Shown here: piece after piece, positions 18,201-25,400 of the stretch | Layout of the letters: each line of letters opens with the position of its first letter | Numbering within the stretch: the first letter of the stretch is position 1 | Virus record (IMG/VR): IMGVR_UViG_3300027754_000186 | Coordinates: 1-42,220 of that record | Origin: a virus | Direction: 5' to 3' (one strand) | Length of the DNA stretch: 42,220 nucleotides | Program-made: the position numbers and the translations under genes | The notes under the pieces: model-generated | Databases searched by the model: none | The model's input: only the letters and a program-made list of their open reading frames with translations | What the model was told of the DNA's origin: nothing

Positions 18201-18665
18201 AATCAGTTGTTTGGACCTGGTGGAGTGGAAAAAATCAACACCATTGCAGACCAATTGACAGTTGCCTCGCAAGACAAAAGTAGCCTTGTTTCAAAATCAA
18301 TAATTCCTGCAATAGCATTGGGATCGGCTTATTTGCTCTCTGGAACCTTGGGAGCGGGAGGCGGCGCGGTGACAGGATTGGGTATTGGCGCTGCTGGTTT
18401 TGCTGCAAAACAAGTTTTGTCTAAAGCAATTGGAGATTCTGGAGAATCTGCTCTTGGTCGATTGCTCAGATCCCCAAACTACGTCAAAACTATCACTACC
18501 CCTATGGACCAGCTTTCAAAAGAGCAGATTGCTTTGTTTGATAGAAACTGGTCAAAGATTCTGAAACTGGAAACTGATAGAACAATGATGCAGATGGAAG
18601 AAAATCAGTCTGAAGAAAAACAGCTTAAAGAAATGAGTCGCAAGACCGGCAAGGAGATTTACTAA
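15294..18665 (+). CDS. Large ejection-type internal virion protein
   Basis: 1123 residues, the largest protein here. It opens with a small domain (EGIGILEFPDGTPNDVVQ) that is common at the start of phage ejection and internal proteins. Two long hydrophobic Gly/Ala stretches follow: about residues 140-200 (GGPLVAGLVPGGQGVAATT) and 1005-1045 (SAYLLSGTLGAGGGAV). Between them are very long charged helices (for example ELASKSKELETDVEKNI). I see no lytic transglycosylase motif, unlike T7 gp16. It probably forms part of the DNA-ejection channel; the two hydrophobic stretches are candidate membrane-inserting segments. Confidence 0.6.
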   Translation: MPIEAEIEGIGILEFPDGTPNDVVQSAVKQTISERAAAKPSIPQVAPKPETLETAGSPMALNQAVQQSAKVGQQQRFASQDQLVQQADFYLGKDSARKFQKFVAGNYEPLADEDFTDKERQFLVDYDSKRARKIAASAVRYGGPLVAGLVPGGQGVAATTIAGIGSELLAQTLEPEKMRGYQILASGIPIPAVAKAGTGTGLRRLATTELGIAQQATQRGQLAREALAGGIQSGLQAGVESLGEDVSGSEIALRTAIGTTLFPAISTAVRGVGAGVRTVSGKTSFSNLASTFAGEMQRPFAQRGLEIRAQEIAKELGNAAGIDPALSRQVADTFYNPALSGSTPEEVADFRNSIQSMLEQSVITGRRSGLSGDDLTQAIVGEFEKVSGKTGINPSTVEAVVRQADSLTEQATRKVDENLKKSDWFKDERNRRVLAFARRAEGRLQIESQDLQDEIVKLRNQRTQIGSEDLGNRTRIEGQIALLQEQQKKIEQGFDSRFAQGKEASAFETGLVVGAEGNKQVKKFEADQEAGYGKIRPDLQATTVEIDTGKIDKNGNPALETKSLEDLRKIRSQIYRLFDFNAPVQQGFFESWERLNKINDQITTAFNANPELRDALAAQNKSYSEGIKRFKGAYADRILRGIGEGGGSPEAVSSLLGARGGSALAALKDMSGETWETDVKPVLSDYIYNQIRGKNPVEFLNNLTEAKAARGKQLSKEVANEFFPAIGEIQEVASKYSSLINEEATLKSGLAELASKSKELETDVEKNITGANQLLKENQSAISKAKEKLFAFQKSNKERELKGILGQPEKDTEYQQQLISLLAGIKSNVKKGSGIDDDVLKQIALSPDASKMLRDLNDYALSQANQATDFEKIAYASTKSGELYGNIPPGNIVNFLKSSGDNVSTIKRAEEFTKLLRSNRPDLLVDSQNIVLGRIVKESLIDGKKSIDTNKMKALIAGGEKPGEYNALVNQLFGPGGVEKINTIADQLTVASQDKSSLVSKSIIPAIALGSAYLLSGTLGAGGGAVTGLGIGAAGFAAKQVLSKAIGDSGESALGRLLRSPNYVKTITTPMDQLSKEQIALFDRNWSKILKLETDRTMMQMEENQSEEKQLKEMSRKTGKEIY

Positions 18666-18668
18666 CCT

Positions 18669-18821
18669 ATGAGCGACTTCGTTGCAGATCCATTCGTTGC
18701 TCCGATACAATCTTTTGATGCAAATCGTAAGATGAAGCAGTCGCTCATTTCTCGTCGCAACAGAGTGAAGAAGAAAATCTCGGTCTATTCAGCTAAAGGA
18801 TTTCCGAAGATCAAGCCATGA
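18669..18821 (+). CDS. Small basic protein, 50 residues
   Basis: A short gene recognised by its exact fit: it starts 3 bases after the large ejection protein, and its TGA overlaps the next ATG (ATGA, 18818-18821). The sequence begins MSDFVADPFVAPIQSF and has a basic middle (SRRNRVKKKISVY). The acidic/hydrophobic N-terminus and Lys/Arg-rich C-terminus suggest a small virion or assembly protein. I do not recognise a family. Confidence 0.6.
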   Translation: MSDFVADPFVAPIQSFDANRKMKQSLISRRNRVKKKISVYSAKGFPKIKP

Positions 18822-19084
18822 CATCTCTCTCAAAAAAAGGTAACACCTATCAAGGAAAGAAGGTGTCGCTCAACAAACCGTTCTACACTCCTGGCGAGCG
18901 CAAGAAGAGCGCGGTGTACGTGAAGAACGATAATGGCAATGTTGTGAAGGTAAGGTTCGGTGACCCGGATATGACAATCAAAAAGAACAATCCCGGTCGT
19001 AGAAAGAATTTTCGAGCGCGACACAACTGCGATACTGCGAATGATAAAACAACTCCTCGTCACTGGAGTTGCAAAGCCTGGTAA
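18818..19084 (+). CDS. Conserved small phage protein (DUF5872-like C-terminus)
   Basis: 88 residues, very basic. The C-terminal part VRFGDPDMTIKKNNPGRRKN followed by FRARHNCD and HWSCKAW matches a motif I know from many phage proteins, either free-standing or fused to the end of prohead proteases. The conserved Cys and His could bind metal. The N-terminal half (GNTYQGKKVSLNKPFYTPGE) is typical of the stand-alone version. It belongs to the late rightward operon, overlapping the previous gene by 4 bases. The biochemical role is unknown; a capsid-associated function is plausible. Confidence 0.65.
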   Translation: MTSLSKKGNTYQGKKVSLNKPFYTPGERKKSAVYVKNDNGNVVKVRFGDPDMTIKKNNPGRRKNFRARHNCDTANDKTTPRHWSCKAW

Positions 19085-19088
19085 TTTT

Positions 19089-19280
19089 ATGGATAAAATG
19101 AAACTTGGTGGTGGAGGCCGTTACGAGAAACTTATCGGCTCTCTTGAGAAGAAAGGTGTCAAAGACCCTGCTGCTCTCGCGGCATCAATCGGTCGCAAAA
19201 AAATCGGCAAGGAAAAGTTCCAATCGCTTGCCGCTAAAGGTCGGCGTCGAGCGATGAGAGAAAAGAAGGCTGGTGCTTAG
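19089..19280 (+). CDS. Small basic Gly/Lys-rich protein, 63 residues
   Basis: Starts MDKMKLGGGGRYEKLIGS and continues DPAALAASIGRKKIGKEKFQ, ending in a Lys/Arg-rich tail. The pattern GGGGR, then DPxALAAxIGRKKxGKxKF, is one I recognise from small phage and plasmid proteins of unknown role. I use the ATG at 19089, 4 bases after the previous stop; an ATG at 19041 would overlap it by 44 bases. It is the last gene of the rightward block and meets the leftward operon tail to tail with only 4 bases between, so transcription from both sides converges here. Confidence 0.6.
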   Translation: MDKMKLGGGGRYEKLIGSLEKKGVKDPAALAASIGRKKIGKEKFQSLAAKGRRRAMREKKAGA

Positions 19281-19284
19281 TGCC

Positions 19285-20028
19285 TTATGACTTCTTAAAG
19301 ACAGAAAGTGTCTCGTGAACTTTCACTGTGTAACCAAGTCTCTTGGCTTGTGGGATCATGATTTTTACCTTACTGATTGTTAATCTTGAAATGATAACTT
19401 TGTCGTGAGGAATGAACCCGAGTTCTTTCAAGATGTTTTCAGTTTGAAATGTGAGGTCGTAATAGATTCCTTTGTCCCTCCAATCTCCAGAGGCTATGCA
19501 ATAGGTGGAACCACGTTCTGCCTTATCTGCAAAGCGGGTTAAAACGTCACGGTATTCGTTCAAGAAAGCCTTCCAGCTTTTAGCCTTGTCTAGACCGTTT
19601 CCTTGATAGACCTCAACATCCCAGTAAGGAGGACAGGTCAATAGTCCGTCATGAGCCGGCACATCAACAGTCCTTGAATCTGCTTTGATGTTGTCCACAT
19701 TGTAACGCTCTTTTGCGCTTTTGATTGCCTCGTCAGAAATATCATAGCCAGAGTATTTCAGACCATTTCTTTTCATTGCATCACCTCGTTCGCCCCATCC
19801 AGAGAAAGGGTCAACAACATGTTTGCAATCACGAAGAAATAACTGCGCGCATGTTTCCGCTATCTCATGTGGAAATTGACTGAATCCGTTTCTGCTGGAC
19901 TCATTATCGTGTCCAGACTCTTCACGTATTCCATTTGTAGATGCACTAATTTCAATGACTGAGACAGGTAGCACGGTCAAATAATCACGAGGCTTAAGCG
20001 ATATTGGAAAGTTGAACAACTCATTCAT
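19285..20028 (-). CDS. DNA adenine-N6 or cytosine-N4 methyltransferase
   Basis: 247 residues. Motif IV is TCPPYW (131-136), equivalent to the S/D/N-PPY catalytic motif of amino-methyltransferases, and motif I is VVDPFSGWGERG (71-82). The next acidic position reads GYDISDEAI. Because motif IV follows motif I at a typical distance, this looks like a phage-type orphan methylase. No restriction partner is nearby. It is the last gene of the leftward replication operon, just 2 bases after the primase-helicase. It may protect phage DNA from host restriction. Confidence 0.85.
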   Translation of the reverse strand: MNELFNFPISLKPRDYLTVLPVSVIEISASTNGIREESGHDNESSRNGFSQFPHEIAETCAQLFLRDCKHVVDPFSGWGERGDAMKRNGLKYSGYDISDEAIKSAKERYNVDNIKADSRTVDVPAHDGLLTCPPYWDVEVYQGNGLDKAKSWKAFLNEYRDVLTRFADKAERGSTYCIASGDWRDKGIYYDLTFQTENILKELGFIPHDKVIISRLTISKVKIMIPQAKRLGYTVKVHETLSVFKKS

Positions 20029-20030
20029 AA

Positions 20031-21851
20031 TTAGTATTTACTAGACTTTCCTTTCCAAGATTTCTTGCCAGCAGCTTTATCCACCTTGAAGACCTCAGGT
20101 GGAGCATAGTTCCAGGACACTGTTCCAACTCCTCGCTGGATGATGATTGATCCGCACTTGTTCCCTTCACCATCCTTCATCCCGGACCGCTCCGACCTCT
20201 TGGCCATCCCAAGAACGAATCGCCGAGGATGATTGAACCCGATCTCCTTCATCACGATGACCTCTCTCGCCCAATTTGTCAGGTCGGATGAACCAAAGCC
20301 AGAGTAGGCCATGTCTGCCACGCTCTCGGGTTTCTCGTCCTTGCCCTTTGGCTTGGGGAAGTGATGCACCAGGACGATGATGACTCCAGTCTCGATCATG
20401 ATTGGCTGAAGCAAGTGGCGAGTGAAGTTGGCGCATACCTCTATGTCCGCAGGATTCCCACCCATGTACGACAACAACGGATCGACGTACACGATGTCCA
20501 CCTTTGTCTTCCGGATCATCCTGCGGAGCATTGTTGCGAAGTCTGCGCCTGTCCGTACCGTCTCGCGAAAGAACAGCATGTCGGCGCTCTTCAATCCATT
20601 GACCCAGTTCTGGGTGCCAAACACCGACTGCGCCGCTCCCTTGAGGCTGTCATGCTGGTCAGCGATGTCATTCTCAGCCTGCACGAATGCGACCTTCAAC
20701 CGCCGCACAGGTTGCACGCCGAACCAATCCGAACCAATGGCCCACTTCAGTCCTTGGTAGAACACCATCGAGCTTTTGCCGCAACCGCTCTGTCCGACGA
20801 ACAGGAGCGATGAACCACGCCTAAGCCATCGATCTCCTATGAGATTGTCAGGGTCGTTCTCCGGGTCGTAATCGAGGATGCTCTGGAGCGTGAACTCCTG
20901 GGGCATGTCCTGAGACTCCAAGTAGTCGGTGAACGCTTCCCAAGTGATTGACCCGACATTGATGGCCAACAACTTCTGCTCCTTGCCATCACGCATCGCG
21001 CCGGCAAGACGAGAGAACCGACTCGCGTTCTTGTTCTTCGGGTCGATGCCAATGGCTTCAAGGTGTCGATAAACGATGTCTCGACGCTCTGTCCATTCCG
21101 CTTTGTCCGCTGCATCGACCCGTACCCATCCATGCAGGCTCTTTCCGCCTGAATCGATGACCACGGACATCGGCAACTTGGATTCACTGAGGACGGTCCA
21201 TTGTTCGTCCTTGGACTTCTCGTCCATCTCAACGAGGACATGTCGATACGCTGAGACGCCAGAATCGGATCCGCTCTCGTCTCTGCACGGATTGACGCGG
21301 ACATAAGAGCCACGGCTCTCTTGGCTCGTCCACATCGAGCTGATGGGATCCGTGAAGTGCTTGGATATCCAGTTGTCGCGGGTCAGGAACGTGCCCTTCG
21401 ACCCCGGCCTTCCGTTGCCAGCCTCGTCGCAGATGATGTCGTTGCAGATGCAGACCACTTCATCCGGTTCAAAGCACGCCTTGAGAAAGTCAGCGATGGA
21501 GAATCGCGTTGCAGGAACCGGAACCGGCTGGGTCGGTCTTTTGACAATGAACTTGCCGGTGGTCGATACGGGCGTTCCGCTCTGCGCGGACAAGAGCCAT
21601 CCTCTCGGCTTATCGTGTGCCACCTTCGACGCTTCGACCAGCTTGTGGGCCAGTTCATGCGGTTTCCACGGTGGAACGCATTTCGAGTTGTACTCGTTGA
21701 ACAACGCTTCCGCGTCTCCATGCGATAGCTCAAAGCCATGCACCAGCGAAGTTGCGACAGCGAAGGTCGCTCCATGTCCGTTCTGCCCGGTGACGGCTCC
21801 AGGGGTGTTCCTCAACCACGCTCTCGCGCGGTCCACATTTGATTGATTCAT
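20031..21851 (-). CDS. Primase-helicase (primase-polymerase domain plus RepA-like ATPase)
   Basis: 606 residues. The N-terminal half has an archaeo-eukaryotic-type primase pattern: HVLVEMDEKS (about 204-213), SGGKSLHGWV (234-243, catalytic His) and ASRFSRLAGAMR (276-287). The C-terminal half is a RecA/RepA-like hexameric helicase: Walker A GQSGCGKSS (353-361), Walker B-like VDIVYVDPLL (451-460) and VLVHHFPK (493-500). Together they would prime and unwind DNA at the fork. The ATG at 21851 overlaps the upstream stop (ATGA), which is why I prefer it over an upstream ATG at 21992. No DNA polymerase gene is visible in the window, so the host enzyme may be used. Confidence 0.85.
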   Translation of the reverse strand: MNQSNVDRARAWLRNTPGAVTGQNGHGATFAVATSLVHGFELSHGDAEALFNEYNSKCVPPWKPHELAHKLVEASKVAHDKPRGWLLSAQSGTPVSTTGKFIVKRPTQPVPVPATRFSIADFLKACFEPDEVVCICNDIICDEAGNGRPGSKGTFLTRDNWISKHFTDPISSMWTSQESRGSYVRVNPCRDESGSDSGVSAYRHVLVEMDEKSKDEQWTVLSESKLPMSVVIDSGGKSLHGWVRVDAADKAEWTERRDIVYRHLEAIGIDPKNKNASRFSRLAGAMRDGKEQKLLAINVGSITWEAFTDYLESQDMPQEFTLQSILDYDPENDPDNLIGDRWLRRGSSLLFVGQSGCGKSSMVFYQGLKWAIGSDWFGVQPVRRLKVAFVQAENDIADQHDSLKGAAQSVFGTQNWVNGLKSADMLFFRETVRTGADFATMLRRMIRKTKVDIVYVDPLLSYMGGNPADIEVCANFTRHLLQPIMIETGVIIVLVHHFPKPKGKDEKPESVADMAYSGFGSSDLTNWAREVIVMKEIGFNHPRRFVLGMAKRSERSGMKDGEGNKCGSIIIQRGVGTVSWNYAPPEVFKVDKAAGKKSWKGKSSKY

Positions 21852-22072
21852 TCGATTCCAAGTTGTTTGCGCGCTAGTTCTCCGCTTTTGCCAAGATCGG
21901 TCTTGGCTATCTCTCGAAGAACAGAATTTGATTTCTCCAGCTTTCCGAAAAGGAGAGCAAGCTCTTTGGGTGTCATCAGGTACTTGCTCCAATGATGTAT
22001 GCGTATGGAGCGCGTCTGAAACTTCGCAAAGAGCTTGCTCTGTGCATCTATGTATAGATCAGGGTGTCGCAT
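21848..22072 (-). CDS. Small hypothetical protein
   Basis: 74 residues with this start (MRHPDLYIDAQSKL), or 42 if translation begins at the internal ATG at 21976 (MTPKELALLFGKLEKSN), which has GGAG about ten bases upstream. The C-terminal part is helical and charged and ends ARKQLGIE. Its TGA overlaps the primase-helicase ATG. The family is unknown; it may be a small replication accessory factor by position. Confidence 0.5.
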   Translation of the reverse strand: MRHPDLYIDAQSKLFAKFQTRSIRIHHWSKYLMTPKELALLFGKLEKSNSVLREIAKTDLGKSGELARKQLGIE

Positions 22073-22250
22073 CTATCGGCACGAACCTTGATTTGAACCT
22101 GGCTCTAGTGGTGACGTGTATCTTTCGTTTTCCATCTTGGATATAAGCCACGCCGGGCCACTTAGTCTCGCCTATCAGTATCTCCACATCATCTGATATT
22201 AGTTCAACTTCTACTGCGCTGTTTGCTATGTTCCTGAATTTCATCGTCAT
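22059..22250 (-). CDS. Small hypothetical protein, beta-rich
   Basis: 63 residues from MTMKFRNIANSAVEVELISD to FVPIDATP. Alternating hydrophobic strands (VEILIGETKWPGVAYIQDG, KIHVTTRAR) suggest a small beta barrel or SH3-like fold. It overlaps the gene before it by 47 bases and the gene after it by 14, in a densely packed stretch. Starts at 22250 and 22244 are equally possible. Not recognised. Confidence 0.45.
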   Translation of the reverse strand: MTMKFRNIANSAVEVELISDDVEILIGETKWPGVAYIQDGKRKIHVTTRARFKSRFVPIDATP

Positions 22251-22395
22251 CGAGATGGGAAATCGCGTCCGTAGAACAGGTGCCATCAGCGTCTTGCTTT
22301 GGCTTCGGCCTGCTCATCCAGCCGCGAATGATCGCATAGTCGATAAGCTTGGGTGCATCTTTCAAGAACTGTCGATGGGAGATATCGTTTTTCAT
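22204..22395 (-). CDS. Small hypothetical protein
   Basis: 63 residues starting MKNDISHRQFLKDAPKLIDY. The first 30 residues look like a compact helical domain (LIDYAIIRGWMSRPKP), followed by an acidic and then Ser/Arg/Gln-rich tail. The ATG at 22395 sits 10 bases after the RuvC-like stop. It overlaps the next gene by 47 bases. No family is recognised. Confidence 0.45.
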   Translation of the reverse strand: MKNDISHRQFLKDAPKLIDYAIIRGWMSRPKPKQDADGTCSTDAISHLDDDEIQEHSKQRSRS

Positions 22396-22405
22396 TTTGT
22401 TGTTT

Positions 22406-22861
22406 TTAGCGACCACCGCCGAGAGCGTGGTGAAGGATGAGCAATGCGTCTGAATTCTTGAGCGTCACGTCGAGATGTGGATACAGTTCTTGGGCCTTGG
22501 CACGCAGCTTTCGCTTCCACTCTGCACTGGTCGCACACGATTTCCGTCCGCCAAGACCAAGTGGATCCTGCCAGATCTTGGGTTCGACCCGATGCAGTCC
22601 GTATCCTTGTGAGTACGCTAGTCCCTGGACGATGCCGTAGTTCTCATGCAGCGTTGCAACGCTCGCAGCAGGCGTTAGCTTGCAAACGAACTTTGGAACC
22701 TTCTCCACCCAGAACTGAGATTCCGCCATCTTGAACCCGATGAGGATCTGATGGATGTCGGGCAACGACTCAGGCATCGCCATCAGGATGATTCCGTCCG
22801 GGGTGTTGATGGCAAATCCGCCACCGACACCTGGATCACACGCTACGATTTGTTTTTTCAT
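22406..22861 (-). CDS. RuvC-like Holliday junction resolvase
   Basis: 151 residues with an RNase H-like nuclease pattern: first strand IVACDPGVGGGFA with D9, then VEKVP with E53, WQDPLGLGGRK in the middle, and KNSDALLILHHAL with D138 at the end. This order of acids (D, E, D) is that of RuvC-type resolvases, including phage and poxvirus versions. It would resolve recombination or replication junctions before packaging. It lies 9 bases after the SSB gene in the recombination operon. Confidence 0.8.
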   Translation of the reverse strand: MKKQIVACDPGVGGGFAINTPDGIILMAMPESLPDIHQILIGFKMAESQFWVEKVPKFVCKLTPAASVATLHENYGIVQGLAYSQGYGLHRVEPKIWQDPLGLGGRKSCATSAEWKRKLRAKAQELYPHLDVTLKNSDALLILHHALGGGR

Positions 22862-22870
22862 TCGCTCCTT

Positions 22871-23227
22871 TTAGAAACACAGCACCGTGACGTTTTCCGC
22901 CGCGATACGTACCGCACTTTTTGTATCTCCACCTTCGCTCCACTTCTCAACTTTGACCCGGCCTTTGACGCGCACCAACGCGCCATTACCGATATCTAGA
23001 ATCTTTTCTGCGACCTGACCCCATGACGACAACTCGAACTCATCATAGTCTTCATGGAACCTTCCATCAGTGTCCGTCCAATGACGAGCAATCGAGATGG
23101 CTCGACGAACCATCAATGCTCCTGTCTTCGTTTCAGTTTTACGACTGATTGCTCGCATCTCGCCAATCAAGTAAACCACGTTCTCGGTTGGTGTCGCGGT
23201 TGTTTCGCTGGTCTTTGATTCGCTCAT
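22871..23227 (-). CDS. ssb: Single-stranded DNA-binding protein
   Basis: 118 residues with an OB-fold SSB pattern: NVVYLIGEMRAISRKTETKT, then VRRAISIARHWTDTDG, FELSSWGQVAEKI and ALVRVKGRVKVEKWSE. These match the strands of bacterial-type SSBs (the W/G-QxAE segment is typical). The acidic C-terminal tip for protein recruitment is absent; it ends AAENVTVLCF. The N-terminal ~14 residues are Ser/Thr-rich and probably disordered. The ATG overlaps the helicase stop in an ATGA. Confidence 0.85.
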   Translation of the reverse strand: MSESKTSETTATPTENVVYLIGEMRAISRKTETKTGALMVRRAISIARHWTDTDGRFHEDYDEFELSSWGQVAEKILDIGNGALVRVKGRVKVEKWSEGGDTKSAVRIAAENVTVLCF

Positions 23228-25347
23228 TTTGTAATAAATATACAGCCAAGTTCACGGTAGCTCGTCATCCGCTTTCTAGCATGGAACGCTCCGATAGGAT
23301 GGAACTTGTCCGAAAAGTCCACGATTGTCGCACAGTTTTTTGTTTCTGTTTTACGAAGCGCGCGGCTCGCCCGCTGGATGGTCTTCTGCGATGACCGACC
23401 GCCGCTCACCATGATGAGCAGTTCGACGTTGGGCAGATCCAATCCTTCGTCGGCCAATGAGGTGGCGATCATGGTCCTGAGATTGCCGGCCTTGAACTCT
23501 TCCATGTACGAGCGCCTGTCCTTCTTCCCAATCTTGGAATGCACCAAGCGAGAGCTTGGGATGCTTTCCTCGTACTGCTCTCCAAGCGTGATACGCGGGA
23601 TCAGGATGAGCGTCTGCATGTCCAGATGGTCCAGAGCATACTGCACCGCATACCGGTTCCTCTGATTGTTCTGGCAGATACCGATGTCCACCAGCGATTC
23701 CCAAGCGCACATCTTCTTCAGGTCTTCATCGCTGATCCGCATGTACCTGCGGCGAGCCTGGAACAGCCGGTCGATGTTGTCGTCAATCTTGGTCTGGATG
23801 TTCAGGTCGGTGGCGTCGCTGATCTCCAGGTAGGCGTCGGCCAATGAATCTCCGATGTCGCTTCGAGAGATCTCGTAGATTGAATCCCGGAACAACGACC
23901 GGGTGACCTTGTTCCGATCATCATCATCGCTCCAAGGGGTCGCATCGAATCCGTAGCGAAGTCCGTTGCACGACTCGATGATGCGCTTCCAACTGACGGC
24001 GGGGCTGTGCTTGCAGTTATGAACTAAGACTCCATTTGCAAAGTAGTTTTCATTTCCTTCAACCGAGAAATTGTAGACATGATCTTGTCCACGCATTGCT
24101 GAGTTCCATGAATCACTTCCGCGTTCGTGAACCTCAACACGCACCACCCTAGAAGATTGAGTGTGTATGTTTTCTTTTTGTCCGCAGCCTTCCTGATTGC
24201 AGAATTGTGAGAAGGTCCGTCCACCTCTACCGCCAGCTTCACGCCGAGTTGAGCTAAATCTACTTTGTAGCAGTTTGGAACATCCATCATCCCACTTGGT
24301 TTTGTTGGAATTGAATGCTCCATTTGAAGCCCACAAATAGACGCCAGCATTGATTGAGGAATGGTTGCTCCCCTTCCGTTTCCGCCTTGAATTTTCGGCC
24401 TGTGTCCTATCCGCCTCAATGTATTCGATACCTTCTCTCTCGTTTCGAGTGAAACAGTACGAGCCTTCATCCATTTTGATATTTTGTCCCCGCTCTTCTT
24501 GTTTGTTGTAGACATTGTTTCTGAACTCATCTTGGAAACCATTAAGTCCCGGCACGCAATTGAACAGTAGGCTCTCCCCCTTTTTATTGCTTCCAGACTC
24601 TTGTATGCAGGCTTTTTTCCCATGCAGATAACTGGAACTTTGCACCACGCACAATTTGTATGCACTCTCTTCCTTCTCTGGAATCTTGAAACCGATTTGC
24701 ATTGGTCGCAAACGGGTTTTCTTGTTTCCGAAAAATGTCCTTTTCTGTCCGTTGTTAATCCGCACATCTTGCATTCCACGTTCATAAGGTGGAATGGTAG
24801 ACACGACATCTGCGCTCGTCAAGGATGCCGCTGGAACATATTTTTCACCATCCCAGAACGGATGGCCTGAAGTGCAAGTGACTGGTCCGTTTTCGGTCCA
24901 AACTGTCACCATTGTGTTGGGAGCGGGAGTCTTGAAAACATCTAAAACACGGCATTTTTCAATGGTTTTTGAGTTGTGGTTATAGGAGTCAACCATGTCT
25001 CCAGCCCTGATTTCGCTGATATCTTTGCTTCCTATTTTAACCCAAGCTGGAAAGCATTCGTCAACGATGAGCAGGTTCTTTTTGCTGAAGTCCACCGACT
25101 CATGTGGACACCGGATATCCACAACTCCATCAGGAATCCCCGCAACGCTTAGTGATACACGTCCCTGCTGACACGTCTCGATCGTTGGAGCGGTCCAGCC
25201 AAACAGCCAATCGGGATTCAGCTTGTGATAATGCTTGATGATTGATGCCGCTATCCAGGTTTTTCCGCTACCGGCAGGAGCTATGATCAAACCATCGGAC
25301 TTGGTGGCCCACTCAACTGCTTTCTTTTGGTACTCTCTCAGATTCAT
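23224..25347 (-). CDS. DEAD/DEAH-type (superfamily 2) helicase precursor containing an intein
   Basis: 707 residues before splicing, 360 after. Host-protein motifs: Q-motif-like NLREYQKKAVEW, Walker A APAGSGKTW (23-31), motif II DE-CKH split by the intein, GFDATPW (motif III region), IATSLADEGLDLP (motif V region) and QRASRALRK (motif VI). It resembles phage SF2 helicases that remodel forks or recombination intermediates. I start at the ATG at 25347; an in-frame ATG at 25377 is also open. The stop overlaps the SSB start. If the intein is removed, the rejoined sequence reads VDECKHSPA, restoring motif II exactly. Confidence 0.88.
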   Translation of the reverse strand: MNLREYQKKAVEWATKSDGLIIAPAGSGKTWIAASIIKHYHKLNPDWLFGWTAPTIETCQQGRVSLSVAGIPDGVVDIRCPHESVDFSKKNLLIVDECFPAWVKIGSKDISEIRAGDMVDSYNHNSKTIEKCRVLDVFKTPAPNTMVTVWTENGPVTCTSGHPFWDGEKYVPAASLTSADVVSTIPPYERGMQDVRINNGQKRTFFGNKKTRLRPMQIGFKIPEKEESAYKLCVVQSSSYLHGKKACIQESGSNKKGESLLFNCVPGLNGFQDEFRNNVYNKQEERGQNIKMDEGSYCFTRNEREGIEYIEADRTQAENSRRKRKGSNHSSINAGVYLWASNGAFNSNKTKWDDGCSKLLQSRFSSTRREAGGRGGRTFSQFCNQEGCGQKENIHTQSSRVVRVEVHERGSDSWNSAMRGQDHVYNFSVEGNENYFANGVLVHNCKHSPAVSWKRIIESCNGLRYGFDATPWSDDDDRNKVTRSLFRDSIYEISRSDIGDSLADAYLEISDATDLNIQTKIDDNIDRLFQARRRYMRISDEDLKKMCAWESLVDIGICQNNQRNRYAVQYALDHLDMQTLILIPRITLGEQYEESIPSSRLVHSKIGKKDRRSYMEEFKAGNLRTMIATSLADEGLDLPNVELLIMVSGGRSSQKTIQRASRALRKTETKNCATIVDFSDKFHPIGAFHARKRMTSYRELGCIFITK
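24016..25056 (-). mobile_element. Intein (347 residues) inside helicase motif II
   Basis: The intein starts at a Cys (CFPAWVKIGSKDI, block A) directly after the helicase DE and ends VHN before the next Cys (block G), with GNENYFANGVLVHN as the block F/G region and GPVTCTSGHPFWD as block B (Thr, His). All splicing residues are present: Cys1, block B TxxH-like, terminal His-Asn and Cys+1. The splicing segments lie in about the first 85 and last 45 residues. The middle (about 215 residues) is hydrophilic and low in hydrophobic content because it is an alternate-frame reading of the nuclease gene. Splicing looks feasible by sequence but is unproven. Confidence 0.88.
24024..24809 (-). CDS. Homing endonuclease gene nested in the intein in another frame
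   Basis: 261 residues, same strand as the helicase but shifted by one base relative to it. Features in order: two pairs of zinc-binding cysteines (ECKMC, CDQC), a second cysteine cluster (CAWC, YCSIAC), a NUMOD3-like helix-turn (SLETREKVSNTLRRIGHRPK), and a Vsr-like/EDxHD nuclease core (VKLAVEVDGPSHNS with E, D, H, then a later D and LLGWCVLRFTNAEV). This resembles the EDxHD homing nucleases. A TGA lies four codons before the ATG at 24809, so translation must start here or at 24785 by internal initiation; no strong Shine-Dalgarno is visible. The stop (TAG) is 8 bases before the intein end. Confidence 0.82.
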   Translation of the reverse strand: MSCLPFHLMNVECKMCGLTTDRKGHFSETRKPVCDQCKSVSRFQRRKRVHTNCAWCKVPVICMGKKPAYKSLEAIKRGRAYCSIACRDLMVSKMSSETMSTTNKKSGDKISKWMKARTVSLETREKVSNTLRRIGHRPKIQGGNGRGATIPQSMLASICGLQMEHSIPTKPSGMMDVPNCYKVDLAQLGVKLAVEVDGPSHNSAIRKAADKKKTYTLNLLGWCVLRFTNAEVIHGTQQCVDKIMSTISRLKEMKTTLQMES

Positions 25348-25400
25348 AATTTTATGATATTGAATCCCGGTCGCCATTCGAGACGACCGGGATGTTTATA

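Noticed and set aside
24024-24809. Reading the nuclease as a plain in-frame intein endonuclease domain
   Set aside because: It is shifted relative to the helicase/intein frame, has its own stop and a stop four codons before its ATG; only a sequencing indel could merge them.
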